Source: Azolla pinnata
Taxonomy: Eukaryota > Streptophyta > Polypodiopsida > Salviniales > Salviniaceae
Assembly: GCA_037176905.1 (NCBI GenBank)
Contig: JBBBWG010000781.1
Location: 1 to 64,000 of the forward strand
Reading direction: 5' to 3'
DNA length: 64,000 nt
This document shows, piece by piece, positions 1-11,602 of this stretch. Positions within the stretch are counted from its first letter, which is position 1, and each line of letters opens with the position of its first letter. A program made the translations under genes and the position numbers. Below the pieces are notes generated by a model. That model was not told the DNA's origin. It saw only the letters and a program-made list of their open reading frames with translations, and did no database searches.

Positions 1-103
1 TTCTTCTTCTTCTTCTTCTTCTTCTTCTTCTTCGTCTTCTTCTTCTTCTTCTTCTTCTTCTTCTTCTTCTTCTTCTTCTTCTTCTTCTTCTTCTTCTTCT
101 TTC
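1..103. repeat. (TTC)n trinucleotide microsatellite
   Basis: A near-perfect run of TTC covers the left edge of the window, with one TCG interruption near position 33. It continues beyond the window, so its full length is unknown. Confidence 0.97.
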
Positions 104-109
104 CGACAC

Positions 110-144
110 GTCTTGGGTTCGAATCCTGCCACTGCCATTTTTTT
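110..144 (+). other. tRNA-like 3' half with B box and T-run
   Basis: Positions 116-126 read GGTTCGAATCC, a perfect match to the RNA polymerase III B-box/T-arm consensus. The next bases could form an acceptor-like 3' strand ending in CCA, followed at 138-144 by seven T residues, a typical Pol III terminator. The 5' half expected of a tRNA is absent because the TTC microsatellite sits there, and the T-stem pairs only partly. It is best read as a truncated tRNA or the edge of a tRNA-derived SINE. A chance B box is possible. Confidence 0.35.
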
Positions 145-2275
145 CTCTCTCCTCAATTTCCTTCTTCATTCATTTCTTCCTCTTTTGTTTCCATTCTTTT
201 CCTTTGGTAAATGTATGGTTTGCTTGTATTTAAGGGGGTTTATTTAGGGTTTAGGGCTTGGTAAATGCATGTTTAACGCCGACTGAAATCAGAGCTCACG
301 ACTCAATGCCGGATCTTTATCTCCCCGCGAGAAATTAACACCCAATTCATTCCGCCAGGTGTTGATTTTGCTCCTGACTGCGTCCCGCGAATCGATCCTA
401 ATCGATTCCCTTACTGTATGCGATTAACAAAAGTTTGTCATTTTAGAATCTAATGGATTTATCGATGTGTTAATTCGATATTAATCGGGTAACTGAGTGT
501 TAATCAACCAGTTAGTTTGATGTTGATTGAGCTCATGATTAATTGATTCGGTGCTGATCAATCAGTCGCGCGCTAATTTTCTGAAACTAGGTATTAATTA
601 GCAATTCCTAGTTTTGGTAGTTGTTAACATGTAATTTATAACTTTGTTGGGCATTTGTTTTGGTAATTTTCCCTTGTATTAAAAACAACATGACAATACA
701 AAAAAAACTCTGCTATCGAAACTACGTCAAAAGTAGTGAATGTGGCAAGGCTTTCTAAGGCGTTGTAATACTGAATAACACAAAATCTAACTCGTCGTGG
801 GTCAAAGTTCTCATATAACATTTCATTTTATCATATATATATGCTTAGATACTCTAAAAAGCTCATCAAATAAGAAACCATTTCTGAAGTATCTTCTTCT
901 CATAGATTTCTCTTTATTTCTTCTTCTTCTTCGTCTTGATCCCATCCTCATCCTCATCAGAGTCTCCTGTTGGCCAGACACGGACAATTGTCACTTAATC
1001 GACTATACCATATATTGTGCTGGATTAGCTCTGTATGTATGCACCTCCTGTACCAATGCACCTCCAAGAAAGGCTAAGCATCTCCTCGATTCTATCTTGT
1101 TCATCTGTCTCCATCATGTCTGTCTATTTGTTGTGTTGGATTCAATCTTCCATCAAAGCCTATCACTGACGTTGATTTGAAAGACAATCTCATCGCGTAG
1201 GTCTCTTTTTTCGCGTAAAGAGATCAAGAGCATACAAAATCGTCAATCCATCCCAAGTCTCCAATCTACAAATGCTTTGGCATAACACAAACTAGAACTT
1301 GGCTAGCGTAAAATCATTGGAAACAATTCAAGTTAGTTTGACAATACAGTTGCTTGTACTCTTATTATGGATGATCAGAAACACTTACATGCGAATACAC
1401 ACATTATTGTTGTAAGTTCTGTCTTCTCCAACCTAAGATAGCATTTGAACAAAACAAGGTAGATAAGTAGGGTTTCTCATTGATGGTATTAAAGGGAAGA
1501 TTGTTGTAAAACAATCATATGGATTCGATTTGTCACAAAGTTTCCATCAAGCGAATGCTCATGACAAGCCTTGGCTTTCATCAGTATACAACTGGTGGGA
1601 TTTGCATGGTTTACAGAGTGCGAGATCGTACGTTGTGGATCATAATGCTAGCTAAGCTTTGGACGAATGATGTATTTAAAGGCCAATTGGATTTGGTCTA
1701 GAATGCCGTTAACTTGGCGATTTCTTGACATTTTTGGTGGTTCCCTAATGGAAAGAGTTTTTTTTCTTTCTTTTGTAGGGCCTCCTGTAGATGTTTCAAA
1801 AATCAAAGACCATTACCAACACTCAACACATCATTCTACGTAATCGTGTGTGTGTATGTATGTATGTATATGAAAATTATGGATAAGTGCCTCAAATTTT
1901 CCCAGATTACGATTTTGATACTCAAGAATGTAATTATGTTTTTACTGAAAGCAGGCATCAAATAAGACTTGTGGGTGTCGAATTCATAACGACGGACGAA
2001 AAAACCTGAACAAAATAGAAATTTTAGTTCTGAAGTTTATTAGCAACATTTTTGTAATGTTACTACTAAAGAAAAAAACCAGAGGCGAACGACAATGCAA
2101 GAACCGACAAAATAAAAAATCAATCAAATCAAAGATCATAGAACATATATGACAAAGCTGGCACAAACCTTGTGGCCAAGGGGGGATCGAGGTATTACGG
2201 ATGATTTTGTTTCTCATCGGCGTCGGGGAAGGTTGAAGAGGAAGGAAGAGGTGGAGGTGGAGAGCCACTTGTTTC
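145..2275. other. Intergenic spacer, no supported gene
   Basis: AT-rich sequence with no family-recognisable ORF. A stretch at about 360-600 is dense in TAATC/GATTA motifs, like the 41-43.7 kb domain. Two overlapping GGGTTTAGGG-like telo-box words lie near 246-262. The open frame at 797-1180 has no recognisable domain and an unconvincing composition. Confidence 0.6.
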
Positions 2276-2667
2276 TCAGTGCATGGGGAATCCCATTGAC
2301 TTGATGATGATAAAGATGGCCACTGAGAGGGAGAAAAATGCCAGAATGCCAGATACTGGAAGCGAATTCGGGCCTCGGAAGGAGCCAAAGTGAACAAAGG
2401 CAAGCTCAGCTATGGTCTCTCTCTCTCTCCCTCTCATGTGCAAAAGAACACAAACAAAAAGAAAGAAAAACCTCGATAAGAGCCACAACTACTATTAGTA
2501 TACTTTTCTATGGATTGAAGCCATGTTATAAAAGTAGGAGCCAAGAGAGCCAGAGGCAAACAGATGCACTTACCTGTGCCAGCAACAAACGCACAAAGAA
2601 CCGAGAGAAGTCCAAGCCCGAGTAAGAAAGCAGCCTTCGAACGCTTTTGCTCTTCCCCATGGCACAT
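2276..2667 (-). CDS. Possible small two-pass membrane protein (2 exons)
   Basis: Not recognised as a family. On the minus strand, exon 1 (2667-2574) starts at ATG and encodes a basic N-terminus followed by a strongly hydrophobic stretch (AAFLLGLGLLSVLCAFVAG). It ends at a good GTAAGT donor in phase 1. Exon 2 (2430-2276) follows a pyrimidine-rich tract and an AG, keeps the frame, and encodes a second hydrophobic stretch (SGILAFFSLSVAIFIIIKS) before a stop. The predicted protein has 82 residues with two membrane segments joined by a short hydrophilic loop. The GA-rich start of exon 2 makes the exact acceptor uncertain. Support is the paired hydrophobic segments and an in-frame 143-nt intron. 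The alternative is chance open frames in a low-complexity area. Confidence 0.33.
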
Positions 2668-3833
2668 GGGCCCCAGGCCCTAGGCCGCAAGAAAGAGAGA
2701 ATTGTGAAAACATGAGCCCCAACATCTCAAGCAAAGTCCTATGGTTCAGCTATCTATCTAGCAAACCTTCTAATGATGATGATAATGAAGAAGAAGAAGA
2801 AGACGATGATGATGATGATGATGATGATTTTGCCATGTATACAAAATTGGCACTTCCAACAAGAAAGGCATTATGCACCATGTGTGTGTTGGAAGTGCCA
2901 AAGAACAACAACTATGGATGCAATGCATGCCTGATTGTATGCTTTCTACTGTAAGTTAACTTAGTGATCGGCCATGTGGAATACAGCCACTTAAGAACCA
3001 GATTCCTCATCTAAAAAGATACTTCGAGAGCTCCACTGACTGAAGTGAATGTCATTAAGGACCTGCATGAACTGGCCAAAGGAATCTTACCTGATAGCTT
3101 AACTCTGATGTCAATAGCTGGACTGAGTTCTCAAGTTACTTCTATAGAGTGGGTGATGTTTCCATGACCCATTGCTTCATTGTGGCCCAAGCATGAGGTT
3201 CCAATCTACTCATATAACACGTACACAAAGAACTCGCAAGCAAGAAGAGTTTGTCAAGGTAAGGAATATCAGATCCAATAAACATCATTTAGAAGAATGA
3301 CTAGAGAATTTAAGCACACAAATGAGCTTTTCTAACACTTACATGGTGAAGGGGTTAGATCATGGGCCGCCCTCTCTAGGTCAGTTTAGAAAGCCCTGCT
3401 GCATGATGGAGAACAAGTTATATGCCTTAAAATCACTTTGACACAACATGAAACTGAAACCTACAGAATACAATTGCTATTCTTCTTTATACACATGTGG
3501 CAGCAGAAGCTTTTCCAGACATGGAACGTTGTTTTGAAAAAAGGAACCAATAGGTGCTTGAACTTCATTTAAACATTAACTCTCTTTTTGGCAATTTAAC
3601 TGTTTTGTTATGCTCAGTTATGGGAGTGGCGCCTATTATAATCACCGTCTTTCTTTTGTTGTGACAAAAGAGAAGACTCCACAAGCCGTTTATCTATGTA
3701 CATAAAAGATGTCTCAAATTATCGAATTGTCTGGTGTTAATCCAGACGTTAACCCTGTTTATAGTGCGTTACAATTTATCATCAAGATGCAAACTGAAGT
3801 GGCTGGATAGAGCTGGGTTTACTGAACAGAATG
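2668..3833. other. Spacer with a short GAT/GAA repeat
   Basis: Positions 2774-2827 are a GAT/GAA repeat that creates an artificial acidic ORF. The rest up to the DUF971 stop codon shows no gene I can support and probably includes that gene's 3' UTR. Confidence 0.6.
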
Positions 3834-6800
3834 CTAACGCTGCCTTTGTTGAGGTGACCTGCTCAGATTATGTCTTTTTAACATGGTTAGATACTGTCTC
3901 ATCAATGAAATTTTGTGGGTCCCCAAATAGTAGAGGTATTCCCAAGAATAGATGCCAGTGTTGTGCAAATCATCAAATAACAGCCTGAAAAATGCAGTTG
4001 CAGCTGTATCATGAGAAAGGGGAAAAAGCCTCTGCGATGATGCAAATTAAGAGCTTCAAACGTGGATCACCTTACACCATAATTACCAACTTGCTCTACA
4101 GACATGATGCCCACATTTCTCCTTCCAGAAATAACCTTCATGGAGCTCAGAAACGTAAGTGTGAGTATTTCTGTAATATTCTCTCAAAATCAAATTCATA
4201 CATCAACAGAGCTTTCTTAATGACGATTCAAATCAACAGCTTCAACGTCCTACACCTTTAAAAGTACTACGACTTTCACCTCAACCACCAAGATGTAACC
4301 ATAAACAAAGTAAGCAGTATCATTTAGCCAATTTACAAACAAAGTAAGCAGTATCATTTAGCCAATTTACATGATTGAATATAGCAAGAACACTTGCATT
4401 AAAGTTGGCTATGTGCCAATAGGTGTGAACATCTAACAATAACCCACACTAGAAGCCCTCCTGAGTGACTCTACACAAAAACGAATATCGAAAAAGCCTC
4501 CACACCAGTAGCTGTATAGATCTCCAATCCACACGTTAAAGCATCCCCTCTAAGAAAACTCATTCCAGGATAGACTACACTCAATATATAAAATAAACCC
4601 TTTCCAGAGAGATCCACATCCATATGCTATATGCCATATCATATTACTTTCTCATCATCAATTGGAAGGTTTTTGGATGAATGGACAGAAAAGTTTTTCG
4701 GGAGTATACATACTTCATGTAAATTTTTTTCTTGCCACACTTATTTTTCGTTTTCTGTTCTGCAAGATGAGACAACAATTTAGGATGTCTCTCTCTTTTG
4801 ATAATATATCTTTCTTTCTCTCTACAGAGTTGAAATGTAAATAACACATCCGTCATAATTCAAGGATCTGCAATAATGCTAACAAGAATCTATTTTGATC
4901 AATCACTATTATCCATCAGAGCTCAACAAGCAATAGTATTTCCTGATCGGCACTAACGTCATCAAAACAACTTGCTCATAATTCGTAACCATCGTTGGTT
5001 TGCCAAGCTGTAATAATACTTTACTAAAAGTATGAATGCACTAAATCCATTCTGATATAGCTCGGATTGTCCCCAAAAGATATAAAATGATCTTTATTAT
5101 AAAACCATGAGAGGACTGTCTGTCTGCACAACATCTTCACAAAGACACTTAAAACAACTAAAAAACGCAAACAAACTAGAAAGACGTTAATAGACATAGA
5201 TATATTAGTATTGATTAAAAAGGCAAGTAGAAAAAGGAAGAGGTTCATAGATATAAGCATAAACAGAAAAAGTAACTAGAATAAAGTAAAAAGGAGGTAA
5301 TTAGTATATATTTGTTTTAAAATAATAACAAAAGTGAGTATGGTGAAATAGAATAATATAGAAAAATATATAGATTTAATTTAAAATATAGGAATAAAGA
5401 AGAATATTAAAAAATGAAAGGAAAAAGCAAATAAATAAATAAAACGAACGCAAATGAACACAGACAGGTGTTTAAGATCTTCTGAAGGAAAATGTTCCAT
5501 TTCAATGGGTTGAGAATCTTGAATGTTACAACAAGATCCTTTTTCACTTGTACCTACATTTATTTTGATATGATTCAATCACTCTTTTCAAGCGTATAAA
5601 GATATGGGATTTCTCCTTTCAAGGATACACCCAAGTATGTTGAATAGTATTGTAAATTAATGTAAGAAATTCAAAATAATCTCCAAGGGATGGGTTTTCA
5701 ATGAGCCAAATATATCACTACAGACAAGTTAAAGCTTTTGCGCTGCTGAAACATTTGCATCTTGTACAAAATGAAATAGGTGGACCCTTCCAAACATATA
5801 GGCCCTACCAAAGATGACCAATGGTATCCTTCCTAATATAACTCGTCACTAGAGGGTCAGTACATGTAACTAGAGTTTGATGCATTGTTCAAGAAACAGA
5901 GGTATATAATTTACCATGCACCACTCCATATATGTCACAACAAAATAGTTTAGCCAAAGAAAGAATAGATATATCATGGAGATGCTAGATGCATGCTCCA
6001 TGACAAGAAAGCACCTAAAAAATTTTGGTTAGAAGCTAGCACTTGTGCGAACCATGTTACAAAGAGATATGTTACAAAAGAACTTAAACACCATTACTCA
6101 ATGAGGCTTGGGATGAACATAAAAAATGTTGATGACATGTAAATTTTAGAAGCTTGGCTTATGCAAATGTTGATTGAAAGACATTATTCTTTCTGATGAG
6201 CTACACGGATTTTTTGGAACATTACAAGACATGAGATATTTGCTTCTAGAGATGGTATCATCATGAATGTTCAAAAATAGAGATATCCCCCAAGAAACAA
6301 CGTTCTCATTAGACTGCATACATCATTTGTGGAGAGCTTGTAGTTCCCTTGTTGCTACAGTGTTGGAGAATGCAATGTATGCAAATAGGAATAGCAATAA
6401 TGTGTTTAATCTACCGTAATAGTATATTTCATACAGAAAGCTGATTAGAGTGTACAAGAACTCAATTTGTATCTACTTTACATACTTGTAAACACAAAGG
6501 ACACTGCCATTTCGTTAATTACTCTGAATCTATGTGTTTATGAAAAGAATAGAATTCAAAAATCAGTCTTAACATGCATTGCTACAAATTATTGAAAATG
6601 TGAGGATCTTACATTAAGCCCAACAATGGGATCAAACGAAGGAGAAAACTGGATTAAAGAAGAGAGTTTTATTAACCAATGGCATAGAAGAATATTCAGA
6701 GTGCCTTTTTCTAAGGATGATCACTACAAGATCAGTAACCAATTTAAAAACCACGTTGTTATATATTTGTTGGATTGTTACTACAATTTATTACTATACA

Positions 6801-8538
6801 GTAGTGCTCTAATCATAGGGTCAGCACTCCAATCCTACGATAGGAGATCAGGATGCGAAATTCTAGGTTTTGGGTCTACAAAAGAAGGCTAGCAACTTTT
6901 ATGAGGGCACCCTAGTGGTAAGGTAAGGTCTGGGTGTGGCAAAGCTCTAGCTTTAAATCACGTGCATCTCCTTTGACTCTAACTGAGGTACAATCTAGAA
7001 AATCATGGTGATATGGAATGTCGATGGTGGTTTAGATCTAGGTCTCATCGTCCACTACGGGGTGATATTGCTCCCTTTCTCCTTTTCTTTTCTCAATTCT
7101 TCAACGTTAATTCGTTAAACTCTAACAATAATCCATCGAAGTCATGAAGTGGGAAGACCATCAAGTCATGAAGCAAAAGGTCCAAAATTTGACTAACTTG
7201 TGAGAATAGAAACATATGATTAGCCAATTCTAGAGTAAGCAAAGGCCATGAAACAAGTTTTCCAACAGAACTTGCACGGCTATAGCTTCAAGATAACAAG
7301 GAGGTGGTTGCCTCTCCATCATGCTACCTAGTATATAAAAGGCTATACACACGAATAAACATTCAGAATATCTTATATATAAAAACTTCAAGGTACACTA
7401 ATATCCATGCTCCAATTTTTCCTTAAAACACGGTTGAACATTCACAAAATAAGAAAAGTAACATCGGAAAATCTATTATTGCAGCCTCAAATATCTGTAC
7501 CAGAAATGTGTTTTTTAAACAGAACAAGTAAGCGAGTTCCAGGCTTTGCAACCTGAATCCTTTCATGTTCATCCTCACAAAATGCTCATATAGACTTTAA
7601 CTGACGAATTACTAGATCTTATTGAATAATGCTGTCAATCTTGTCATCTACTCATTACATGGGATGGACCCTTCACAGATTTAGCATTCCAAACAAACAA
7701 TTACAACTAAATAATACTAAGTAGACACCCTGAATCCCTTAGCAAGGTTGCACCATCGATCTCGAATGAGAAAGAAATTTCACTGGCCTTCACTTACATC
7801 ATATCAAGGTTCTAAATTCCTGGCCATGCCGTTTCTTTGGGCACCATTACCTCATCAAGTTTTTAAATTCCTACTCAACGAAAGTAGCTGCTGCTGTAAA
7901 TATGAAGGTTGCAATGCAACTGACCAAATCACTGCATCTACATGTTTTCGAATTCGGTCATAAAATGGCTAAGATTTGAAATACGTGTGTCGTTCTTGTG
8001 TGACAGGAGTGTACATCACTAGACACAATGTAAGAAACAAAGATTGCGGCCAATGCCCATTCGGAATTTGAATTCTTTCAAGCAAACTAAACCATGAATA
8101 TATAAATCAGACCAAGTCAGTAGAGACCTTGCCTTTTCTCCTGCAATCGTGCGGCGTTTGCTATCGGCAGCAGGAGATTGCACTCTGAGGAACTCGGCCG
8201 AGAGGTGGAAGGCTTTACCGTCGTCGAATTCCACTTCAATCTATAAAAAAAAAGGAATGTTGGGAGAGCCTTCAAACCCTGAAGAGCGGGATGGGACACG
8301 AAATGGAGGGATGAAAGCCAGCAGAAAAGGAAGCACCGTGCGCCTAGCAGACAAGAGCGCATCCCGGGGTGCTGTCTTTTTCGTCTATCCTCAGCGATAG
8401 AACAGGAAAGCGAGACGGAAGAAGAAGAAGGAAGAAGCGTACCGTCTTGGGAGATGTGAGGGAGAGCTTGGTGAGGGCGGGGGTCGTCGAGGAGCTGCAC
8501 AGGAGCCTGAACTGCGTCACAAGATTGTTCCTGATCAT
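3834..8538 (-). CDS. DUF971 (GBBH-like N-terminal domain) protein
   Basis: A 139-residue protein assembled from four minus-strand exons: 8538-8443, 8240-8133, 4135-4071 and 3984-3834. All junctions keep frame (phases 0, 0 and 2). Residues 1-32 (MIRNNLVTQFRLLCSSS...) are basic, Ser/Leu-rich and acid-free, like a mitochondrial or plastid presequence. The rest is one DUF971 domain with the family hallmarks EFDDGKAFHLSAEFLRV, SPAADSK, VGIMSVEQVGNYGVR and LLFDDLHNTGIYSWEYL. The family also occurs fused to Mrp/HCF101-type Fe-S carrier ATPases and at the N-terminus of gamma-butyrobetaine hydroxylase, so a role near metal or Fe-S handling is possible but inferred. Intron 2 (8132-4136, 3,997 nt) opens with GCAAGG immediately after an AAG codon, a GC-AG intron, and contains a copia fossil. 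The short length is normal for plant stand-alone members. Identity is secure; function is unknown. Confidence 0.9.
4303..4370. repeat. 34-bp perfect tandem duplication
   Basis: Two identical 34-bp copies (4303-4336 and 4337-4370) begin AAACAAAGTAAGC and end CCAATTTAC. They lie inside the large DUF971 intron. Perfect identity implies a recent duplication. Confidence 0.95.
5830..6190 (+). mobile_element. Ty1/copia integrase-region fossil
   Basis: The plus strand holds short blocks that match the copia integrase core and its downstream part: a QQN..LAKERI-like block, a KKAPKKFW.EAS block and an EAWDEHKK..-like block, in family order. The copy is clearly broken with several interruptions and is isolated from other element parts; no LTRs were identified. 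It sits inside the large DUF971 intron, antisense to that gene, and looks old. Confidence 0.6.
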
Positions 8539-8699
8539 CTTTCGGAATCACGCAGAGATGGATCGCTGCGAACTCGAAGCAGGAGCAGAAGCAGAAGCAG
8601 AAGCAGACGGAGAAGAGGAGGAGGAGGACCTTCAAGTTTCTCTCTTTCCTTTTTTAGCTTCGGTTTCCAAACTTGGAGAACACTTGTTCTTCTTCTGGA

Positions 8700-8796
8700 T
8701 TTTGTAGAATACAGAATCAACAATTTTGTAGAATACAGAATCCATTTCAACAGTTTTGTAGAATACAGAACCAGCAATTTTGTAGAGTACAGAATC
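8700..8796. repeat. Four-copy TTTTGTAGAATACAGAA repeat
   Basis: The 17-bp word TTTTGTAGAATACAGAA recurs four times (from about 8700, 8724, 8754 and 8778; the last copy has one change) with spacings of 24, 30 and 24 bp. It lies just upstream of the DUF971 start on the opposite side from its coding sequence, so it may fall in the promoter. Confidence 0.9.
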
Positions 8797-8798
8797 AT

Positions 8799-8997
8799 AT
8801 GGGCTTCTGATCTGTAAGAGGATTCAGTGTTTGGAGAAGGTCGCTGCCAGTCGAAGTTACGCTGACAATGTACACGACTGCGTACTTGCGGATGGAGTGC
8901 AAGCAGCGAGTTTGAGTAGAAGGAGAAACGATGAGATTTGAAGCTATGGCGGAGCTTTAGATCTGGGCCGAGCGAAAGAAGACAATGTTTGAGAGAG

Positions 8998-9065
<68 letters not shown>

Positions 9066-9258
9066 ATTGGCACAAATATATTGTGTATGATGGGTGCTAT
9101 AGAATTGTATGCTTTTGATCTGAATGGGCTTTGTGTTGGAGAAGGCCACCATCAGTCAAAGCTACAGATAGTTGTATCACAACTGCGTAGTTTGCTGATG
9201 CAACGTAAGCAATACGTTGAGTGGAAGTTTGAGAACCAGTAAAAGATTTGGAGCTATG
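8799..9258. repeat. Diverged duplication flanking a (GA)n microsatellite
   Basis: About 150 bp at 8799-8950 (starting GGGCTTCTGATCTG, then GGAGAAGGTC..., ending TTTGAAGCTATGG) recurs in diverged form at 9107-9258 (TGCTTTTGATCTG, GGAGAAGGCC..., TTTGGAGCTATGG). Between them 8995-9062 is an almost pure GA repeat. The two arms are in direct orientation. No coding content is recognised. Confidence 0.7.
8995..9062. repeat. (GA)n dinucleotide microsatellite
   Basis: About 33 GA units with one early interruption. It produces artificial Arg/Glu and Ser/Leu ORFs in overlapping frames, which are not genes. Confidence 0.97.
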
Positions 9259-9259
9259 G

Positions 9260-10026
9260 AATGTGAATACATATAAGATTTGAACTTGTAAGCTTCTGGC
9301 AAAATTTCATAACACTACAAATACATTGAGGTACTCTGCAGAACATATCATGTATTGGAGTCAAAATATCCTCAGCACCCATATCCATACTCCCTTGCAA
9401 TCTCGTAAACGACATCTTAACAATTCCGATGCCAACTTATACAATCAGTACATATTGAGGTAACATTGTGATTCCCCAACCATTCATTCGTTGTAATCAC
9501 TTGGTGCTCCAATTGCCAAACGAAAACAATGGATTTCTACTTCTAGAACCTCCAGCAACAGATTGTGAATGAGCATTCCAGATTTCCTCGGCTGCAATTG
9601 AATTCAAATTGTGTTGATGCAAAATTGCATTCTCATTGGAGCACCGAGCAATCTGGTCCATGGGCCACATATCCTTTCCATCGAGTTTTTTTGTTTTCAA
9701 GACTTCCGCTAATCACGTGCCTTAATTCGACCGACAATTCCATTATCAGTATCCCCACCATCATCTCATCTATTAGGATCTACTAATGATAAGTAGTATT
9801 AGAGAGAAGATTATAGATAATAAAATGGTTTAAGGGTGATTAATCTCACCAACCATCCCCGAGCGAAAGAACAAAGACTAATCCAAAAAATTGCATGTGT
9901 CCCATACCATAGTTGATTACCTTTGATATACCTCGAAAGTTGACAAGTACAGATTCGATGACTAGTCTCACCAAGAAAGAAGCTTCACAACATCTCGGGA
10001 TGTCATGGTGAAAAGGAGTAACAAGT
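9260..10026. other. Spacer, no supported gene
   Basis: I see no gene, RNA gene or clear repeat here. The open frames at 9497-9786 have no recognisable domain. Confidence 0.55.
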
Positions 10027-10200
10027 CCCCTTTATATAGGTCAAACTTCCAAGGCTCCCTGACCGCTAGGTATATTCATAATTATCTTGTGACTGTTTGG
10101 GTTTGTCCTAATATTAGGATAATTGGTTTCTCACTTATGTTACCCTTAAACTATTCAAATTAACCTTATACATTGGTTTATAATGTTACGTCCATAATAT
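10027..10200 (+). repeat. Dispersed copy of the 46.7-47.3 kb repeat family
   Basis: From CCCCTTTATATAGGTCAAACTT through the GGTTTGTCC core to TTACGTCCATAATAT, this segment aligns with the units of the tandem array at 46735-47263 (CCCCTTTATATAGGTTAAACTT ... TTATGCCCATAACAT). The copy is clearly diverged. The CCCATAACA-type end resembles an LTR end, so an LTR origin is possible but not shown. Confidence 0.75.
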
Positions 10201-10374
10201 CACCGCATCATCATCATCACTATCATCATTATGATTACCATCACCATCATGTCACCACCATCATCACATCACCACCACCATCACCATCATCGCCTAACCA
10301 CAACTATCACCATCATCATCTCTCACCCTCACCATCTGTAGCAACAGTACCACCGCCGCCGCCGCCGCCGCCGC

Positions 10375-10406
<32 letters not shown>

Positions 10407-11330
10407 CCACCATGACCATCACCACCATGACCATCCCCACCATGACAATCACCAACATCACCATAACAATCACCACCAGCATCGCGACCACCATCGACAT
10501 CACCAGCACCACCATGGACATCAGGAAAATCATCACCACCATCACACCATCATCATATAAGCATCACCATCATATCATCATCAACATCGGCAACATCACA
10601 CCATCACCATCATCATCCTCATACCATCACCACCATCATCCTCATACCATCACCATCATTATCCTCATCGCATCGCCACCATCATCCTCATACCATCACC
10701 ATCATTATCCTCATCGCATCGCCACCATCATCCTCATACCATCACCACCATCATCCTCACACCATCGCCATCATTATCCTCATACCATCACCACCATCAT
10801 CCTCATACAATCATCACCATCGTCCTCATAGCATCGCCATCATCATCCTCATACCATCACCATCAAACCACAGCCACAATTATCGACATCACCGACACCA
10901 CCACCATCACCAACATCATTACCCACCATCACCACCATCAACCATAGCCACCATCACCGGCATCACCGGCATCACCGGCGTAATTACCATCACCACCATC
11001 ACCACCAACACCATTAGCACTATCATCACTCACCTTCACTGCCATCACCATCACCATCATCACCATCATTAGCATCACCATCATCATCACCATCATCACC
11101 AGCACCACCGGCACCATCACATCACCATTATCACCACCATCACCATCACCACCATCACAACCATCACCACCATCATCACCACCACCACCATCATCACCAC
11201 CACCACAGCATCACCATCATCACCATCACCATCATCACCACCATCACCATCATCACCACCACCACCACCACCACCATCATCATCACCAGCATCATCACCA
11301 TCGCCACGGCAACATCATCCTCGCCATCGC
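10197..11330. repeat. Long CAT/CAC trinucleotide tract
   Basis: More than 1.1 kb of degenerate CAT/CAC/ACC trinucleotides with a short CCG run near 10351-10373. A higher-order unit of about 21-24 bp (TCCTCATACCATCACCACCA) repeats many times at 10612-10860. All frames give His/Thr/Ser or Met/Val-rich pseudo-ORFs. It ends just before the CGTC-rich leader of the AEC gene, about 270 bp upstream of that gene's start codon. Confidence 0.95.
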
Positions 11331-11602
11331 CATGGCCAGGGCCAAGCTTTTCTGCGTCGTCGTCATCCTCACGCCCGACCTTTTCTCTGCACATCCATCG
11401 TCATCGTCATCGCCATCGTCATCGTCATCAGCTTCCGGCGAGCAGCCTTTCTCCGCGCGTCGTCGTCGTTGTCGTCGTCGTCGTCCTCCTCCTCCTCCTC
11501 ATCCGCGCCGATGGCGAACCTTTCTTGGTGCATCAATGGCGAGCCTTTCTCGGTGATCTCCGCCCGTCTGTATCGATCGCCGGCGCAAGCCGCAGCGGCG
11601 CC

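Noticed and set aside
797-1180. 127-codon plus-strand ORF
   Set aside because: No recognisable domain or splice context. The Leu/Ile/Ser-rich composition is that of chance translation of AT-rich DNA.
6900-7095. Possible tRNA-derived SINE (CCTAGTGGTAAGG ... GCTTTAAATCACG)
   Set aside because: The A-box-like word is fair but the B-box-like word is poor. No terminal poly(A), T-run or target duplication was seen.
8117-8635. 172-codon minus-strand ORF with a Cys/Phe-rich, signal-like start
   Set aside because: It lies in another frame over the first exons of the DUF971 gene, whose homology and splice sites explain the sequence.
10412-10831. Thr/His/Ser-rich ORFs and poly-Met/Val ORFs
   Set aside because: They arise from the CAT/CAC tract in every frame and carry no domain.
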